Source of the DNA: Salinicola avicenniae
GTDB lineage: Bacteria; Pseudomonadota; Gammaproteobacteria; Pseudomonadales; Halomonadaceae
Length of the DNA: 64,000 bases
Direction: 5' to 3'
NCBI RefSeq assembly: GCF_023736115.1
Contig: NZ_JAKQZC010000001.1
Coordinates: forward strand, 372,001 to 436,000
The notes beneath the pieces are model-generated. The model saw only the letters and a list, made by a program, of their open reading frames with translations. It had not been told where the DNA came from and did no database searches. Shown in pieces: positions 56,357-64,000 of the stretch. Both the position numbers and the translations under genes were made by a program. Positions within the stretch are counted from its first letter, which is position 1. Each line of letters opens with the position of its first letter.

Positions 56357-57160
56357 TCAGGCGCTGGTCAGGCCGATGCTGAAGCGGCAGGCGGCGGGCA
56401 GGTGGATATCCACGGCCACCGGCAAATGATCGGAGTACATCGCTTCCAGCACGCGTGGGGCTTCGGCCTTGAGCGAGGCGGAGAGAAGGATGTGGTCTAG
56501 CGCCCGGCGTGGCTGCCAGGCGGGATAGCTGGCGAGCGGCTTGAGCGGGTTGAACTGCAGTGCCCGGCAGAAGCGCGAATGCGTCATCAATTGTTCCGGC
56601 GTGCAGTTGAGGTCGCCCATGACCACCACGTGATGCAGTGGCTCGATCAGCTCGCCAAGATAGTCGAGCTGACGTGCCCGACCGCGCTGGCTCAAGGCCA
56701 GGTGCGCGACGAACACATGCAGGGCCTCCGGCCCCTCGCCATAGCGGGCATGGATGGCGCCGCGTCCGCGCATGCCGGGAAGTCGGTGCTCGTCGATGCG
56801 ACTGGGGGCGAGGCGCGACAGCAGCCCGTTGCTGTGCTGGGCGAGTTGCCCCAGGTCGCGGTTGAGCTGCTGAAAGTGAAAGTCGAACGCGGAGCGGCGT
56901 GCCAGGTATTCGACCTGATTGACCTGACTCGAACGGAAACTGCCGCCGTCGACCTCCTGCAGACCGACGATATCGAAGCCCGACAGCGTGCTCGCCACCC
57001 GATCCAGACGCGAGCTGCGCTTGGGGTGCGGCAACAGGTGCTGCCAGCTGCGGGTAACGTAGTGGTGATAGGCCGAGGTGTGGATGCCGACCTGCAGGTT
57101 GCAGGTCAGCAGGCGCAAGGTCGGCGCAATCTCGCTGGCGGGTTTCGATGTGGCTGCCAT
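56357..57160 (-). CDS. Endonuclease/exonuclease/phosphatase (EEP) family protein
   Basis: A 267-residue metal-dependent hydrolase of the EEP fold. Active-site segments are LLTCNLQVG with the metal-binding Asn, IVGLQEVDGG with the catalytic Glu, VVMGDLNC with the Asp-Asn pair, and the closing YSDHLPVAVDI with the Asp-His pair. It has no signal peptide. The family ranges from DNA repair nucleases to sphingomyelinases and phosphoesterases, and this member cannot be narrowed from sequence alone. It lies four bases downstream of dsbA, so the two are probably co-transcribed. No metal or stress box was seen. Confidence 0.88.
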   Translation of the reverse strand: MAATSKPASEIAPTLRLLTCNLQVGIHTSAYHHYVTRSWQHLLPHPKRSSRLDRVASTLSGFDIVGLQEVDGGSFRSSQVNQVEYLARRSAFDFHFQQLNRDLGQLAQHSNGLLSRLAPSRIDEHRLPGMRGRGAIHARYGEGPEALHVFVAHLALSQRGRARQLDYLGELIEPLHHVVVMGDLNCTPEQLMTHSRFCRALQFNPLKPLASYPAWQPRRALDHILLSASLKAEAPRVLEAMYSDHLPVAVDIHLPAACRFSIGLTSA

Positions 57161-57164
57161 GGAC

Positions 57165-57803
57165 TTACTCGGCCTCGGCGCGTTCCTCGCGAACCTTGTC
57201 GATCAGGGCGCTGGCGATACGCGGCATGTTGTCGAGCGAACCCGCGGAATCCGGTGTCACCACGTAGCGGTTGTCGACGATCAGGTCCGGCACGCCCATC
57301 AGCTGGTAGGCCCGCATCTTCGCGCTGGCCTGCTGAATCTGGCTCTTCACGCCGAACGACTCGAGCGCCTTGTGCGCCTCGTCTTCGGTCACGCCGTATT
57401 GGCTGAAGAAGGCAGCAATATCATCTTCGTCGGTCAGGCGCTGACCCTGCTGATGGATCGCATCGAAGAAGTCCTGGCGCAGGTCGCTTTCGATATCCAG
57501 TTCCTCGGCGGCATAGAACGCCTTGGCATGCTGCTCCCAGATCTGCCCCAACGGCGCGGCCATGCGATCGAAGGTGACGTCGTCCGGTAGTTGATCGACC
57601 CATTCGTTGAGCGGCTCTTCGAGGGCGTAGCAGTGCGGGCAGCCATACCAGAAGACTTCGGTGACCTCGATCTGGTCGGCCGGCGCCTGGGATTTCATCG
57701 GATTGTCGATGACCTGATAGTCCTCGCCCTCGACGATATCCGCTGCCATGACGGCACTCGAGAAGGTAATGCCAGCCAACAGGGCCACAAATGACTTGAT
57801 CAT
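57165..57803 (-). CDS. dsbA: Thiol:disulfide interchange protein DsbA
   Basis: A 212-residue periplasmic oxidase that puts disulfides into secreted proteins. The signal peptide ends at about VMA-ADIVEG (residue 20). The active site is FWYGCPHCY with Cys55 and Cys58, and the cis-proline region is VPDLIVDNRYVV. The CPHC motif is that of E. coli DsbA. AGGAG precedes the ATG. In Pseudomonas the homologue lies beside cytochrome c4 and engB genes; here engB is next, divergent, and no cytochrome gene lies between. DsbB is not in the window. Confidence 0.95.
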   Translation of the reverse strand: MIKSFVALLAGITFSSAVMAADIVEGEDYQVIDNPMKSQAPADQIEVTEVFWYGCPHCYALEEPLNEWVDQLPDDVTFDRMAAPLGQIWEQHAKAFYAAEELDIESDLRQDFFDAIHQQGQRLTDEDDIAAFFSQYGVTEDEAHKALESFGVKSQIQQASAKMRAYQLMGVPDLIVDNRYVVTPDSAGSLDNMPRIASALIDKVREERAEAE

Positions 57804-58025
57804 GCGTTACTGCTCCTGAATGTCGGAAAGGTTACCGGTAATGCGTCCTGCATGATTGGAGCGCCGGGAAACCGGGAGGTTCCCTCGCTAGCCTGCTAGC
57901 GAACGCTTCTCACTAGCCTGACAGAAACACGCCAAAAAGCGTAGGCCCGCCGACATCGGAGACGCCAGGGCGAGCGTGGTACACTGCGCGCCGAAGATCT
58001 CCCACCCAGTCTGCCGAGCCAAGCC

Positions 58026-58652
58026 ATGACCTCGACGCCGCCACGCCTCAATTATCAGACGGCGCGCTTTATGATCAGCGCCCCCAAGCTGGCCCAGTGC
58101 CCGGCCGACGACGGTATCGAGGTCGCCTTTGCCGGCCGCTCCAACGCGGGTAAATCCAGTGCGATCAATGCGCTGACGCAGCAGAAGGCGCTGGCGCGTA
58201 CCTCCAAGACCCCCGGGCGTACCCAGTTGATCAACTTCTTCAGTCTGGGTAGCGATGACGCTCGCCGTCTGGTCGACCTGCCCGGCTACGGCTATGCCAA
58301 GGTGCCGGAGGCGATGAAGAAGGAGTGGCAGGCGCATCTGGCTCAATACCTTCGCCGCCGGCGCACGTTGTCCGGGCTGATTCTACTGATGGATGTACGT
58401 CATCCGTTGAGCGAGTTCGACATCCAGCTGCTGGAGATGGCCGACGACCGCGATCTGCCGGTGCATATCCTGCTGACCAAGGCCGACAAGCTGAAGCAGG
58501 GGCCGGCCAAGGCTTCGCTGGCAAGCGTCAAGCGTCAGCTAGGCGAATGGGACGACCTCGTCAGCGTGCAGCTGTTCTCCTCGCTCAAGCGGCAGGGGCT
58601 GGACCAGACCTACGCCGTGATGGACCGTTGGCTGGCGAGCGCCGACGCCTGA
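58026..58652 (+). CDS. engB: Ribosome biogenesis GTPase EngB/YsxC (YihA)
   Basis: A 208-residue essential GTPase acting in large-subunit ribosome assembly. G1 is [10 protein letters not shown] (36-45), G2 is TPGRTQ (62-67), G3 is DLPGYGYA (84-91) and G4 is TKADK (about 150-154). The C-terminal [19 protein letters not shown] fits. Length is normal. It is divergent from dsbA across 222 bases that contain one short palindrome, CGCTAGC-CT-GCTAGCG (57886-57901), and a possible -10 element, TACACT. Confidence 0.96.
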   Translation: MTSTPPRLNYQTARFMISAPKLAQCPADDGIEVAFAGRSNAGKSSAINALTQQKALARTSKTPGRTQLINFFSLGSDDARRLVDLPGYGYAKVPEAMKKEWQAHLAQYLRRRRTLSGLILLMDVRHPLSEFDIQLLEMADDRDLPVHILLTKADKLKQGPAKASLASVKRQLGEWDDLVSVQLFSSLKRQGLDQTYAVMDRWLASADA

Positions 58653-58712
58653 TCTTGTCGGCTTTCTGACGGACTGGTGCTCGCGCTAGTCATGGTCGGC
58701 GATCGTCGCGAG

Positions 58713-59444
58713 CTAGCGAATGCGGTCGTCCAGCAGAGCCACGATCTCCGGCAACTCCCGCACATGCGTGACGCGGTGCACGCGCGGCGGCAGCTCCCGC
58801 TCGCCCTCGTTCTTGGCGTCGATCCACACCGCGTGCATGCCCAGTCGCTGGGCCGCGAGCACGTCCTCCTCCCAGTTGTCGCCGACGTGCAGCGCCCGGT
58901 AGGGCACGGTTCCGAGCTGGAATAGGGCAGAGAGGAAGGGGCGGGTATCGGGTTTGGGCGCGTGCATTTCGCCGGCCAGGATGATCACGTCGAAGTGGTG
59001 GTCGAGCTTGAGCCGGCGCACGTCGACGTTGCCGTTGGTGATGATGCCGAGGCGATAGCGCTGCGCCCAGGCTTCGAACATCGGCTCGACCTCGGGGAAG
59101 GGCTCGAGCGTATGGCGTAGCTGCATGAAACGGTCGAACCCGGCCGCGGCCCAGGTCCGCGCGCGCTCCTCGTCGAGACCGTGCACCTGCAGCAGCTCGA
59201 ACATGGCGCGTTCGCGAATCCAGCTGTGGTCGCCGCGGCTCAGCGGAAAGCGCTGCATCAGCGAGGCGCGCAGGCGCTGATAGGCTTCCAGCGGAAAGGA
59301 GTCCGCCAGCGAGGTGGCCACCTCGGCGCACGCGTCGATTTGCTCGACCAGCCACTGGTAGTGGGTCGGCTCGGCGTGTGCCATGACCGGACCGTTGTGC
59401 CACAACGTGTCGTCCAGATCGAAGGTGATCGCATCGAGTGCCAT
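58713..59444 (-). CDS. HAD-superfamily hydrolase
   Basis: A 243-residue HAD-fold phosphatase. Motif I is FDLDDTLW (8-15), with the nucleophile Asp and the acid Asp. Motif II is GIITNGNVD, the lysine is in MHAPKPDTRPF, and motif IV is VGDNWEEDVL. A helical cap domain inserts between motifs I and II, as in the YjjG/YigB group. It resembles the hydrolase next to xerC in Pseudomonas. AGGAG precedes the ATG at 59444, and the gap to xerC is four bases. A flavin mononucleotide or nucleotide substrate is plausible but not shown by the sequence. Confidence 0.92.
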   Translation of the reverse strand: MALDAITFDLDDTLWHNGPVMAHAEPTHYQWLVEQIDACAEVATSLADSFPLEAYQRLRASLMQRFPLSRGDHSWIRERAMFELLQVHGLDEERARTWAAAGFDRFMQLRHTLEPFPEVEPMFEAWAQRYRLGIITNGNVDVRRLKLDHHFDVIILAGEMHAPKPDTRPFLSALFQLGTVPYRALHVGDNWEEDVLAAQRLGMHAVWIDAKNEGERELPPRVHRVTHVRELPEIVALLDDRIR

Positions 59445-59448
59445 GGGG

Positions 59449-60348
59449 TCAGCTCTCCTGCTGGGTGTCGGGACGCCGCCGCGCTCGGGGGTGCGCCTGA
59501 TCGTAGACCTCGGCCAGCTGTTGCCAGTCCAGTCGCGTGTAGATCTGTGTCGTCGACAGGTTGGCATGACCGAGCAGCTCCTGCACGGCGCGCAGGTCCT
59601 GGCTCGATTCGAGCAGGTGACTGGCGAAGGAGTGACGTAGCCGGTGCGGGTGAAGATGCTCCGGCAGACCGCGACGTCTGGCGATTTCCGCCAGTCGGGT
59701 CTGAATGGCACGATGGCCGAGCCGGCCGCCGTGACGGGCCACGAACAGCGCCCGTTCGCCATCGCCGGCCAGCGCGGCGCGAATGCCCAGCCAGTCGTGA
59801 ATCGCGCTGGCCGCGCGCCGGCCCAGCGGTACCTGACGCGGCTTGCCGCCTTTGCCGACGACACGCACGTGGCGCGTATCCAGGCTGTCGAGGTCGAGTG
59901 CCGCCAGCTCGGCCAGGCGCAGTCCGCAGCCGTAAAACAGCTCGAGCATCGCCTGGTCGCGAAAATCCAGTGGCTCGCCGTCGTGCGGGGTATCCAGAAA
60001 ACGCCCGAGCAGGTCGACATCCACCGGGCTAGGCAGATGGCGTGGTTGCCGTGGCGCCTGGGTCAGCTGGACCGGGTTGTGGTCGAGCTCACCGGACTGC
60101 ACCAGTGAATCGGCGAACCGGGAGAGCGCCGCCCGGCGCCGGGCTAGGGTGCGCGGGGCCAGCCCGCGGGTTCGTTCGTGGGCGAGGTAACGCCGCAGCA
60201 GGCCGACATCGAGCTGCTGCCAGGCTGTCACTCCCTGCGCCTCGAGCCAGTCGAGCAGCCCGGCGATATCGCGGCGGTAGGCGTCCACCGTCGCCGGGCT
60301 GGCGCGCTGCGCCAGGCGTCCCAGGAAGGCATCAAGTGCGGCGTGCAT
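59449..60348 (-). CDS. xerC: Site-specific tyrosine recombinase XerC
   Basis: A 299-residue tyrosine recombinase. With XerD it resolves chromosome dimers at dif. The N-terminal SAM-like core-binding domain runs to about residue 95. Catalytic residues are Arg144 (GLRLAEL), Lys166, His235 and Arg238 (HPHRLRHS), His261 (GHANL) and nucleophile Tyr270. The ATG at 60348 follows GGGAG. A GTG 15 bases earlier is less supported. It overlaps the upstream DUF484 gene by 17 bases. Its place in this conserved block makes it the housekeeping XerC and not part of a mobile element. Confidence 0.95.
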   Translation of the reverse strand: MHAALDAFLGRLAQRASPATVDAYRRDIAGLLDWLEAQGVTAWQQLDVGLLRRYLAHERTRGLAPRTLARRRAALSRFADSLVQSGELDHNPVQLTQAPRQPRHLPSPVDVDLLGRFLDTPHDGEPLDFRDQAMLELFYGCGLRLAELAALDLDSLDTRHVRVVGKGGKPRQVPLGRRAASAIHDWLGIRAALAGDGERALFVARHGGRLGHRAIQTRLAEIARRRGLPEHLHPHRLRHSFASHLLESSQDLRAVQELLGHANLSTTQIYTRLDWQQLAEVYDQAHPRARRRPDTQQES

Positions 60349-61072
60349 GAGCGCTCCCGGCACGCTTGAGCAGCCGGCTGACCACCTCGCCCAGGTATTC
60401 GGTGAAAAGCGTATCCAGCGTGGCGCGGAAATGTTCGCCGTCGTGACTGGCGAGAATCAGGAAGCCTAGGGATTCGCCCTGCGTCAGCCGGGTGATGGCG
60501 CAGGAGCCGGCAGCTTCCGGCGCCGGGCAGTGCGGCAGCAGGGCCTGCCAGTCGTCATGATCGAGCGTCGTGCAGCGGCTGGTCTGCTCGTTGAGCAGCA
60601 GTTCGAGGCGTTGGCGCGCGTCCTCGGTCAGCACGAAGCGCGGTGGCTGCCAGTCGGTAGGGTGGCGCGGTGCGGCGTGGCTGACCGGCGGCGCCTCCAG
60701 CCACAGGCCGATCGCCTGGGTGCGAAAGCGCTCGGCGAGCTGGGTCGAGAGCGCCTGGGCCAGGCTATCGACATCCTCTGCCTCGATCAGGCCAAGGATC
60801 AGCTCCTTGGTTCGCCGATACTGGGCTTCGTTGTAGCGCGCTGACTCGAGCAGGTTCTCGAGACGCCACTCGGCCTCCTCTGCGCGTCGGCGCAGGTCGA
60901 GGACGAGCCGCTCGAGCAGCGAGACCGCGCCGGATGCGTGGGGATGCGGTACCTTGAGCTGCTGCAGCAGTCCCTCGCGGCCGACGAAGAAGTCGGTGTG
61001 CTGTGCCAGCCATTCGGCGACCCGGTCGGGGTCCAGCGTCTGGCGCGGCTCGGGGACCTGGGCACGTGACAT
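60332..61072 (-). CDS. DUF484 family protein
   Basis: A 246-residue cytosolic protein of the DUF484 family. A coiled-coil-prone N-terminal half (LERLVLDLRRRAEEAEWRLE near residues 54-73) is followed by a GAF-like C-terminal domain that includes SCAITRLTQGESLGFLILAS. Family members are nearly always found between dapF and xerC in gammaproteobacteria, as here, and their function is unknown. AGGAG precedes the ATG. It ends inside the start of xerC. Confidence 0.9.
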   Translation of the reverse strand: MSRAQVPEPRQTLDPDRVAEWLAQHTDFFVGREGLLQQLKVPHPHASGAVSLLERLVLDLRRRAEEAEWRLENLLESARYNEAQYRRTKELILGLIEAEDVDSLAQALSTQLAERFRTQAIGLWLEAPPVSHAAPRHPTDWQPPRFVLTEDARQRLELLLNEQTSRCTTLDHDDWQALLPHCPAPEAAGSCAITRLTQGESLGFLILASHDGEHFRATLDTLFTEYLGEVVSRLLKRAGSAHARRT

Positions 61073-61191
61073 GCGGTGGTTCTCCTGTAATCCCTGCGAT
61101 GGCGGCGGTGAGTGATTGCCGCGTCGTTATTTTCTTGTCGTCGGTCTGTCTCGGCGGTCGCCTCGCGTCGCTATCGGCGGCCACTGGATCG

Positions 61192-62025
61192 TCAGGTCAG
61201 GGCGATACGCCCTTCGAAAACCCGGGTCGCCGGCCCGGTCATGATCATCGGCGCATCGCCGCCCGGCCACTCGAGCGTCAGACGGCCACCGCGCAGTTCG
61301 ACCTCGACCGGACTTTCTAGCAGGCCGCGGCGAATGCCGCAGGCCACCGCGGCGCAGGCGCCGGTACCGCAGGCGAGGGTTTCCCCGCTGCCGCGCTCAT
61401 AGACGCGCAGACGGATGGCGTGGGGCGAGTCGACCTGCATGAAGCCGACATTGGCCTGACGCGGAAAGCTCGGATGCTGCTGCACGCGCGGGCCGAGGTC
61501 GGCGACCGGGGCGCTGTCGACGTCGTCGACCTGCAGCACGGCGTGGGGATTGCCCATCGAGGCGACGCTGAGCTCGAGCGGCTGGCCGTCGAGATCGATC
61601 CGCTGCAGCGGGCGATCCTGGTCGGTGACGAACGGGATCGATGCCGGCGCGAAGCGCGGGGCGCCCATGTCGACGCGAACCCGGCCGTCGTCGGCGACCT
61701 TCAGCGTCAGCGGGCCGCCCAGGGTCTCGACCCTGAACTCGCGCTTGTGGGTCAGGCGCTGGTCGATCACGAAGCGGGCGAAACAGCGCGCGCCGTTGCC
61801 GCAGTTTTCCACCTCGCTGCCATCGGCGTTGAAGATCCGGTAGCGGAAATCCATGTCCGGTTGCCTGGGCGGCTCGACCAGAAGTAGCTGATCGAAGCCG
61901 ATGCCGAAATGGCGATCGGCGAGCTGCTTGATCTGCTCTTCACGCAGATGGGCACGTTGGCTGATCAGGTCGACCACCATGAAGTCGTTGCCCAGGCCAT
62001 GCATCTTGGTGAAGTTGAGCAGCAT
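61192..62025 (-). CDS. dapF: Diaminopimelate epimerase
   Basis: A 277-residue PLP-independent enzyme that converts LL- to meso-diaminopimelate for lysine and peptidoglycan synthesis. The acid/base cysteines are Cys75 (NCGNGARC) and Cys219 (ACGTGACA). The N-terminal [20 protein letters not shown] is highly conserved and selects the ATG at 62025. GGAGAG precedes it. The start shares one base with the lysA stop, so both enzymes are made together. DUF484 follows after 119 bases. Confidence 0.97.
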   Translation of the reverse strand: MLLNFTKMHGLGNDFMVVDLISQRAHLREEQIKQLADRHFGIGFDQLLLVEPPRQPDMDFRYRIFNADGSEVENCGNGARCFARFVIDQRLTHKREFRVETLGGPLTLKVADDGRVRVDMGAPRFAPASIPFVTDQDRPLQRIDLDGQPLELSVASMGNPHAVLQVDDVDSAPVADLGPRVQQHPSFPRQANVGFMQVDSPHAIRLRVYERGSGETLACGTGACAAVACGIRRGLLESPVEVELRGGRLTLEWPGGDAPMIMTGPATRVFEGRIALT

Positions 62026-63287
62026 CAGTCGCTCTCCGGCAGGCGAGACTCGAGCGCCCACAGCGACTCGACGGACTCACGACGGCGGATCAGATGAGCA
62101 CGATCGGCGTCGACCATGACCTCGGCCGGCCGGCCGCGACTGTTGTAGTTCGATGCCATGGCGAAGCCATAGGCGCCGGCGGAACGAACGGCCAGCAGGT
62201 CGCCCTCGGCGATCGCGAGCTCGCGTGCCTGGCCGAGGAAGTCACCGCTTTCGCAGATCGGGCCGACCACGTCGTAGAGCGCGCTGGGACGTTCGGCACG
62301 GCTATCGACCCGGTCGATGCCCTGCCACGCCTGATAGAGAGAGGGCCGGATCAGGTCGTTCATGCCGGCATCGACGATGGCGAAGTTCTTGGTTTCGCCC
62401 GGCTTCAGGTATTCGACGCGAGTCAGCAGCACGCCGGCATTGGCGGCGATCGAACGGCCCGGCTCCAGCAGCAGGGTCAACTGGCGTCCGGCCAGGCGCT
62501 CACGCACCGCGGCGACCAGCTCGCCGGCCGCCGGCGGGCGTTCGTCCTGGTAGGTGACGCCGAGACCGCCGCCGAGGTCGAGGTGCTCGATCGCGATGCC
62601 GTGATCGGCGAGCCGGTCGACCAGCAGCAGCAAGCGGTCGAGGGCATCCAGGTAGGGCGACAGCTCGGTCAACTGGGAACCGATGTGGCAGTCGAGGCCG
62701 ACCACCTTGAGATAGGGGCGCTCGGCGGCCCAGGCGTAGAAATCGAACACCTCATCCGCGGCAACGCCGAACTTGTTGGCCTTGAGCCCGGTGGAGATGT
62801 AGGGATGGGTCTTGGCATCGACGTCCGGGTTGACGCGAATCGAGACGTTGGCGATCTGGCCGCGCGCCGTGGCGACACGGTCGAGACGCTCCAGCTCCGA
62901 GCGCGACTCGACGTTGAAGCACTTGATACCGACCGCCAGCGCACGGGCCATCTCGTCGGCCTGCTTGGCGACGCCGGAGAAGACCACCTTGGCGGGATCG
63001 CCACCGGCGGCGATGACGCGCTCGAGCTCACCGACGGAGACAATGTCGAAGCCGGCGCCGAGACGGGCGAGCAGGTCGATCACCGCCAGGTTGGAATTGG
63101 TCTTGAGCGCATAGCAGACCAGGTGCGGCATATCGCCGAGGGCGTCGCTGTAGGCCTGGAACTGCTGCGTCAGCGCGGCACGCGAGTAGACATAGCAGGG
63201 CGTACCGAACTGCTCGGCAATGGCCGTCAGCGGCAGGTTCTCGGCGTGCATGACGCCATCGCGAACGGAAAAGGCGTCGAACCTCAC
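62025..63287 (-). CDS. lysA: Diaminopimelate decarboxylase
   Basis: A 420-residue PLP enzyme making L-lysine from meso-diaminopimelate. The PLP lysine is Lys62 in CYALKTNSN. Other family motifs include the HIGSQ segment, the glycine-rich [14 protein letters not shown], and [12 protein letters not shown] for the phosphate. The conserved active-site cysteine of the other subunit is in [11 protein letters not shown]. It starts with GTG at 63287, which overlaps the lptM stop by four bases, with GAGGA seven bases upstream. The first ATG is 12 codons later and would remove conserved sequence. Confidence 0.96.
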   Translation of the reverse strand: MRFDAFSVRDGVMHAENLPLTAIAEQFGTPCYVYSRAALTQQFQAYSDALGDMPHLVCYALKTNSNLAVIDLLARLGAGFDIVSVGELERVIAAGGDPAKVVFSGVAKQADEMARALAVGIKCFNVESRSELERLDRVATARGQIANVSIRVNPDVDAKTHPYISTGLKANKFGVAADEVFDFYAWAAERPYLKVVGLDCHIGSQLTELSPYLDALDRLLLLVDRLADHGIAIEHLDLGGGLGVTYQDERPPAAGELVAAVRERLAGRQLTLLLEPGRSIAANAGVLLTRVEYLKPGETKNFAIVDAGMNDLIRPSLYQAWQGIDRVDSRAERPSALYDVVGPICESGDFLGQARELAIAEGDLLAVRSAGAYGFAMASNYNSRGRPAEVMVDADRAHLIRRRESVESLWALESRLPESD

Positions 63288-63568
63288 GGGGTGTCCTCGC
63301 TGTCAGGCTGCGGATTGGCGGGCTGCGCGTCGTCGGGCATGGGGCTGGCCTGAGGTGCGGGCGCCGCTGTGTTGCGCTCCTCCTCGGTGCGAGATTCGGT
63401 CCGTGGATCCTGCGTCGATTGAGGCGCGTCCTCGTAGGCGTTCTGCGGGTCGTAGGTCTCCGCGGACTCGCTATCGCCGGGCAGATAGAGGGGGCCCTTC
63501 TGGCCACAGCCGGCGAGCGCCAGCAGCGCGCCGACAAGAACGCCGAGCAGCAGGGGGTTACGCGCCAT
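63284..63568 (-). CDS. lptM: LPS translocon maturation chaperone LptM (YifL-like lipoprotein)
   Basis: A 94-residue lipoprotein. The signal peptide ends at a lipobox, LAGC, with Cys21 to be acylated, followed at once by the family hallmark [11 protein letters not shown]. In E. coli, LptM helps fold the LptD disulfides for lipopolysaccharide export. The remaining 60 residues are a hydrophilic, proline-, glutamine- and acid-rich tail that is longer than in E. coli. Its stop overlaps lysA, and its start overlaps the argH 3' end by 11 bases. lptM-lysA-dapF is a conserved order in gammaproteobacteria. Confidence 0.88.
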   Translation of the reverse strand: MARNPLLLGVLVGALLALAGCGQKGPLYLPGDSESAETYDPQNAYEDAPQSTQDPRTESRTEEERNTAAPAPQASPMPDDAQPANPQPDSEDTP

Positions 63569-64000
63569 GGTCGGTGCCCTCCTGCGGGCCGCCCGCGAGC
63601 GTCGCGAGCGCCTCTCTGGCTCGCTGCGCAGCGGCGCGAACCTGGTCCGGCGCGGTGCCGCCGATGTGATTGCGGGCAGCGACCGAGCCTTCCAGCGTCA
63701 GCACCTCGAAAACGTCATCGTGGATGGCGTCGGAGAAGCGCTGGAGTTCGTCGAGCGACATCTCGGAAAGGTCCTTCTTCTGTTCGATGCCGTAGGCGAC
63801 CGCCTTGCCGACGATCTCGTGAGCATCGCGGAAGGCGACGCCGGCGCGGACCAGATAGTCGGCCAGATCGGTGGCGGTGGAGAAGCCCTTGCGCGCAGCC
63901 TCGAACATGTTTTCCGCCTTGGCCTCTAGCGCCGGCGCCATGTCGGCGAAGGCGCGCAGACAACCCTTGACCGTGTCGAGGGTGTCGAACAGCGGCTCCT
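63558..64000 (-). CDS. argH: Argininosuccinate lyase, C-terminal part (cut by window edge)
   Basis: The last 146 residues or so of ArgH, which cleaves argininosuccinate to arginine and fumarate. The frame runs open to the window edge without a start. [15 protein letters not shown]-type sequence near the edge is typical, followed by [20 protein letters not shown] with the C-terminal helix and [11 protein letters not shown]. The active site lies mostly in the missing N-terminal part. The C-terminus ends TDHGA. It ends inside the start of lptM. Confidence 0.93.
   Translation of the reverse strand, partial: EPLFDTLDTVKGCLRAFADMAPALEAKAENMFEAARKGFSTATDLADYLVRAGVAFRDAHEIVGKAVAYGIEQKKDLSEMSLDELQRFSDAIHDDVFEVLTLEGSVAARNHIGGTAPDQVRAAAQRAREALATLAGGPQEGTDHGA

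Noticed and set aside
59449-60348. XerC as a sign of an integrated element
   Set aside because: It sits in the conserved dapF-DUF484-xerC-HAD block and has no neighbouring attachment repeats or phage genes.

Overview
The window is ordinary, densely packed chromosome from a GC-rich gammaproteobacterium. The best guess is a halophile of the Halomonadaceae (Halomonas/Salinicola/Chromohalobacter type). That rests on gene order and protein character: argH-lptM-lysA-dapF-DUF484-xerC-HAD, glnK-amtB beside ubiK-comM, finR-fpr, an Aap-type amino-acid transporter, TRAP transporter genes and an E. coli-order nuo operon with fused nuoCD. The genus is an inference. I see no phage, insertion sequence, CRISPR array, tRNA or rRNA.

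Layout. 1-6.6 kb: a truncated DctB-type sensor kinase, an ABC exporter, a TrhA-family membrane protein, ribA, and the overlapping set hemE, DCC-family thiol protein, VanZ-like protein. 6.6-11.6 kb: an amino-acid ABC transporter operon (aapJQMP) plus a RidA-family gene, behind a sigma-54 promoter and an NtrC-like site. 11.7-14.3 kb: a Host_attach-family protein and the divergent FinR-like regulator/fpr pair. 14.3-17.2 kb: the nitrogen-sensing locus, with two PII genes flanking amtB, and ubiK on the other strand. 17.3-24 kb: comM, a HisC-like aminotransferase, a lipoprotein/hydrolase pair, and malate synthase G behind an exact IclR-type operator.

24-40 kb: a hot-dog thioesterase, DUF423 protein, AGCS symporter, thiS-thiG, trmB, AEC permease, FKBP isomerase, TIGR02444 protein, ABC-F ATPase, chaB, an SDR, dtd, TRAP genes (dctQM convergent with dctP) and thiD. 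40.3-56.2 kb: a 570-base leader region with degenerate repeats, then the complete nuoA-N operon for respiratory complex I. 56.3-64 kb: an EEP-family nuclease, dsbA and engB, then the HAD-xerC-DUF484-dapF-lysA-lptM-argH block, with argH cut by the window edge.

The most interesting material is in non-coding DNA on the minus strand. At 24118-24306 there is a candidate CsrB/RsmZ-type RNA: AGGA in the loops of two strong hairpins, about eight GGA triplets, a -10 box and a terminator. At 28986-29131 there is a candidate Fur-repressed small RNA of RyhB/PrrF type: a Fur box, a 5' hairpin, an anti-Shine-Dalgarno stretch and a terminator with a T-run. With the NtrC/sigma-54 sites at aapJ and glnK and the IclR-type operator at glcB, the window gives a readable regulatory picture of nitrogen, iron and glyoxylate metabolism.
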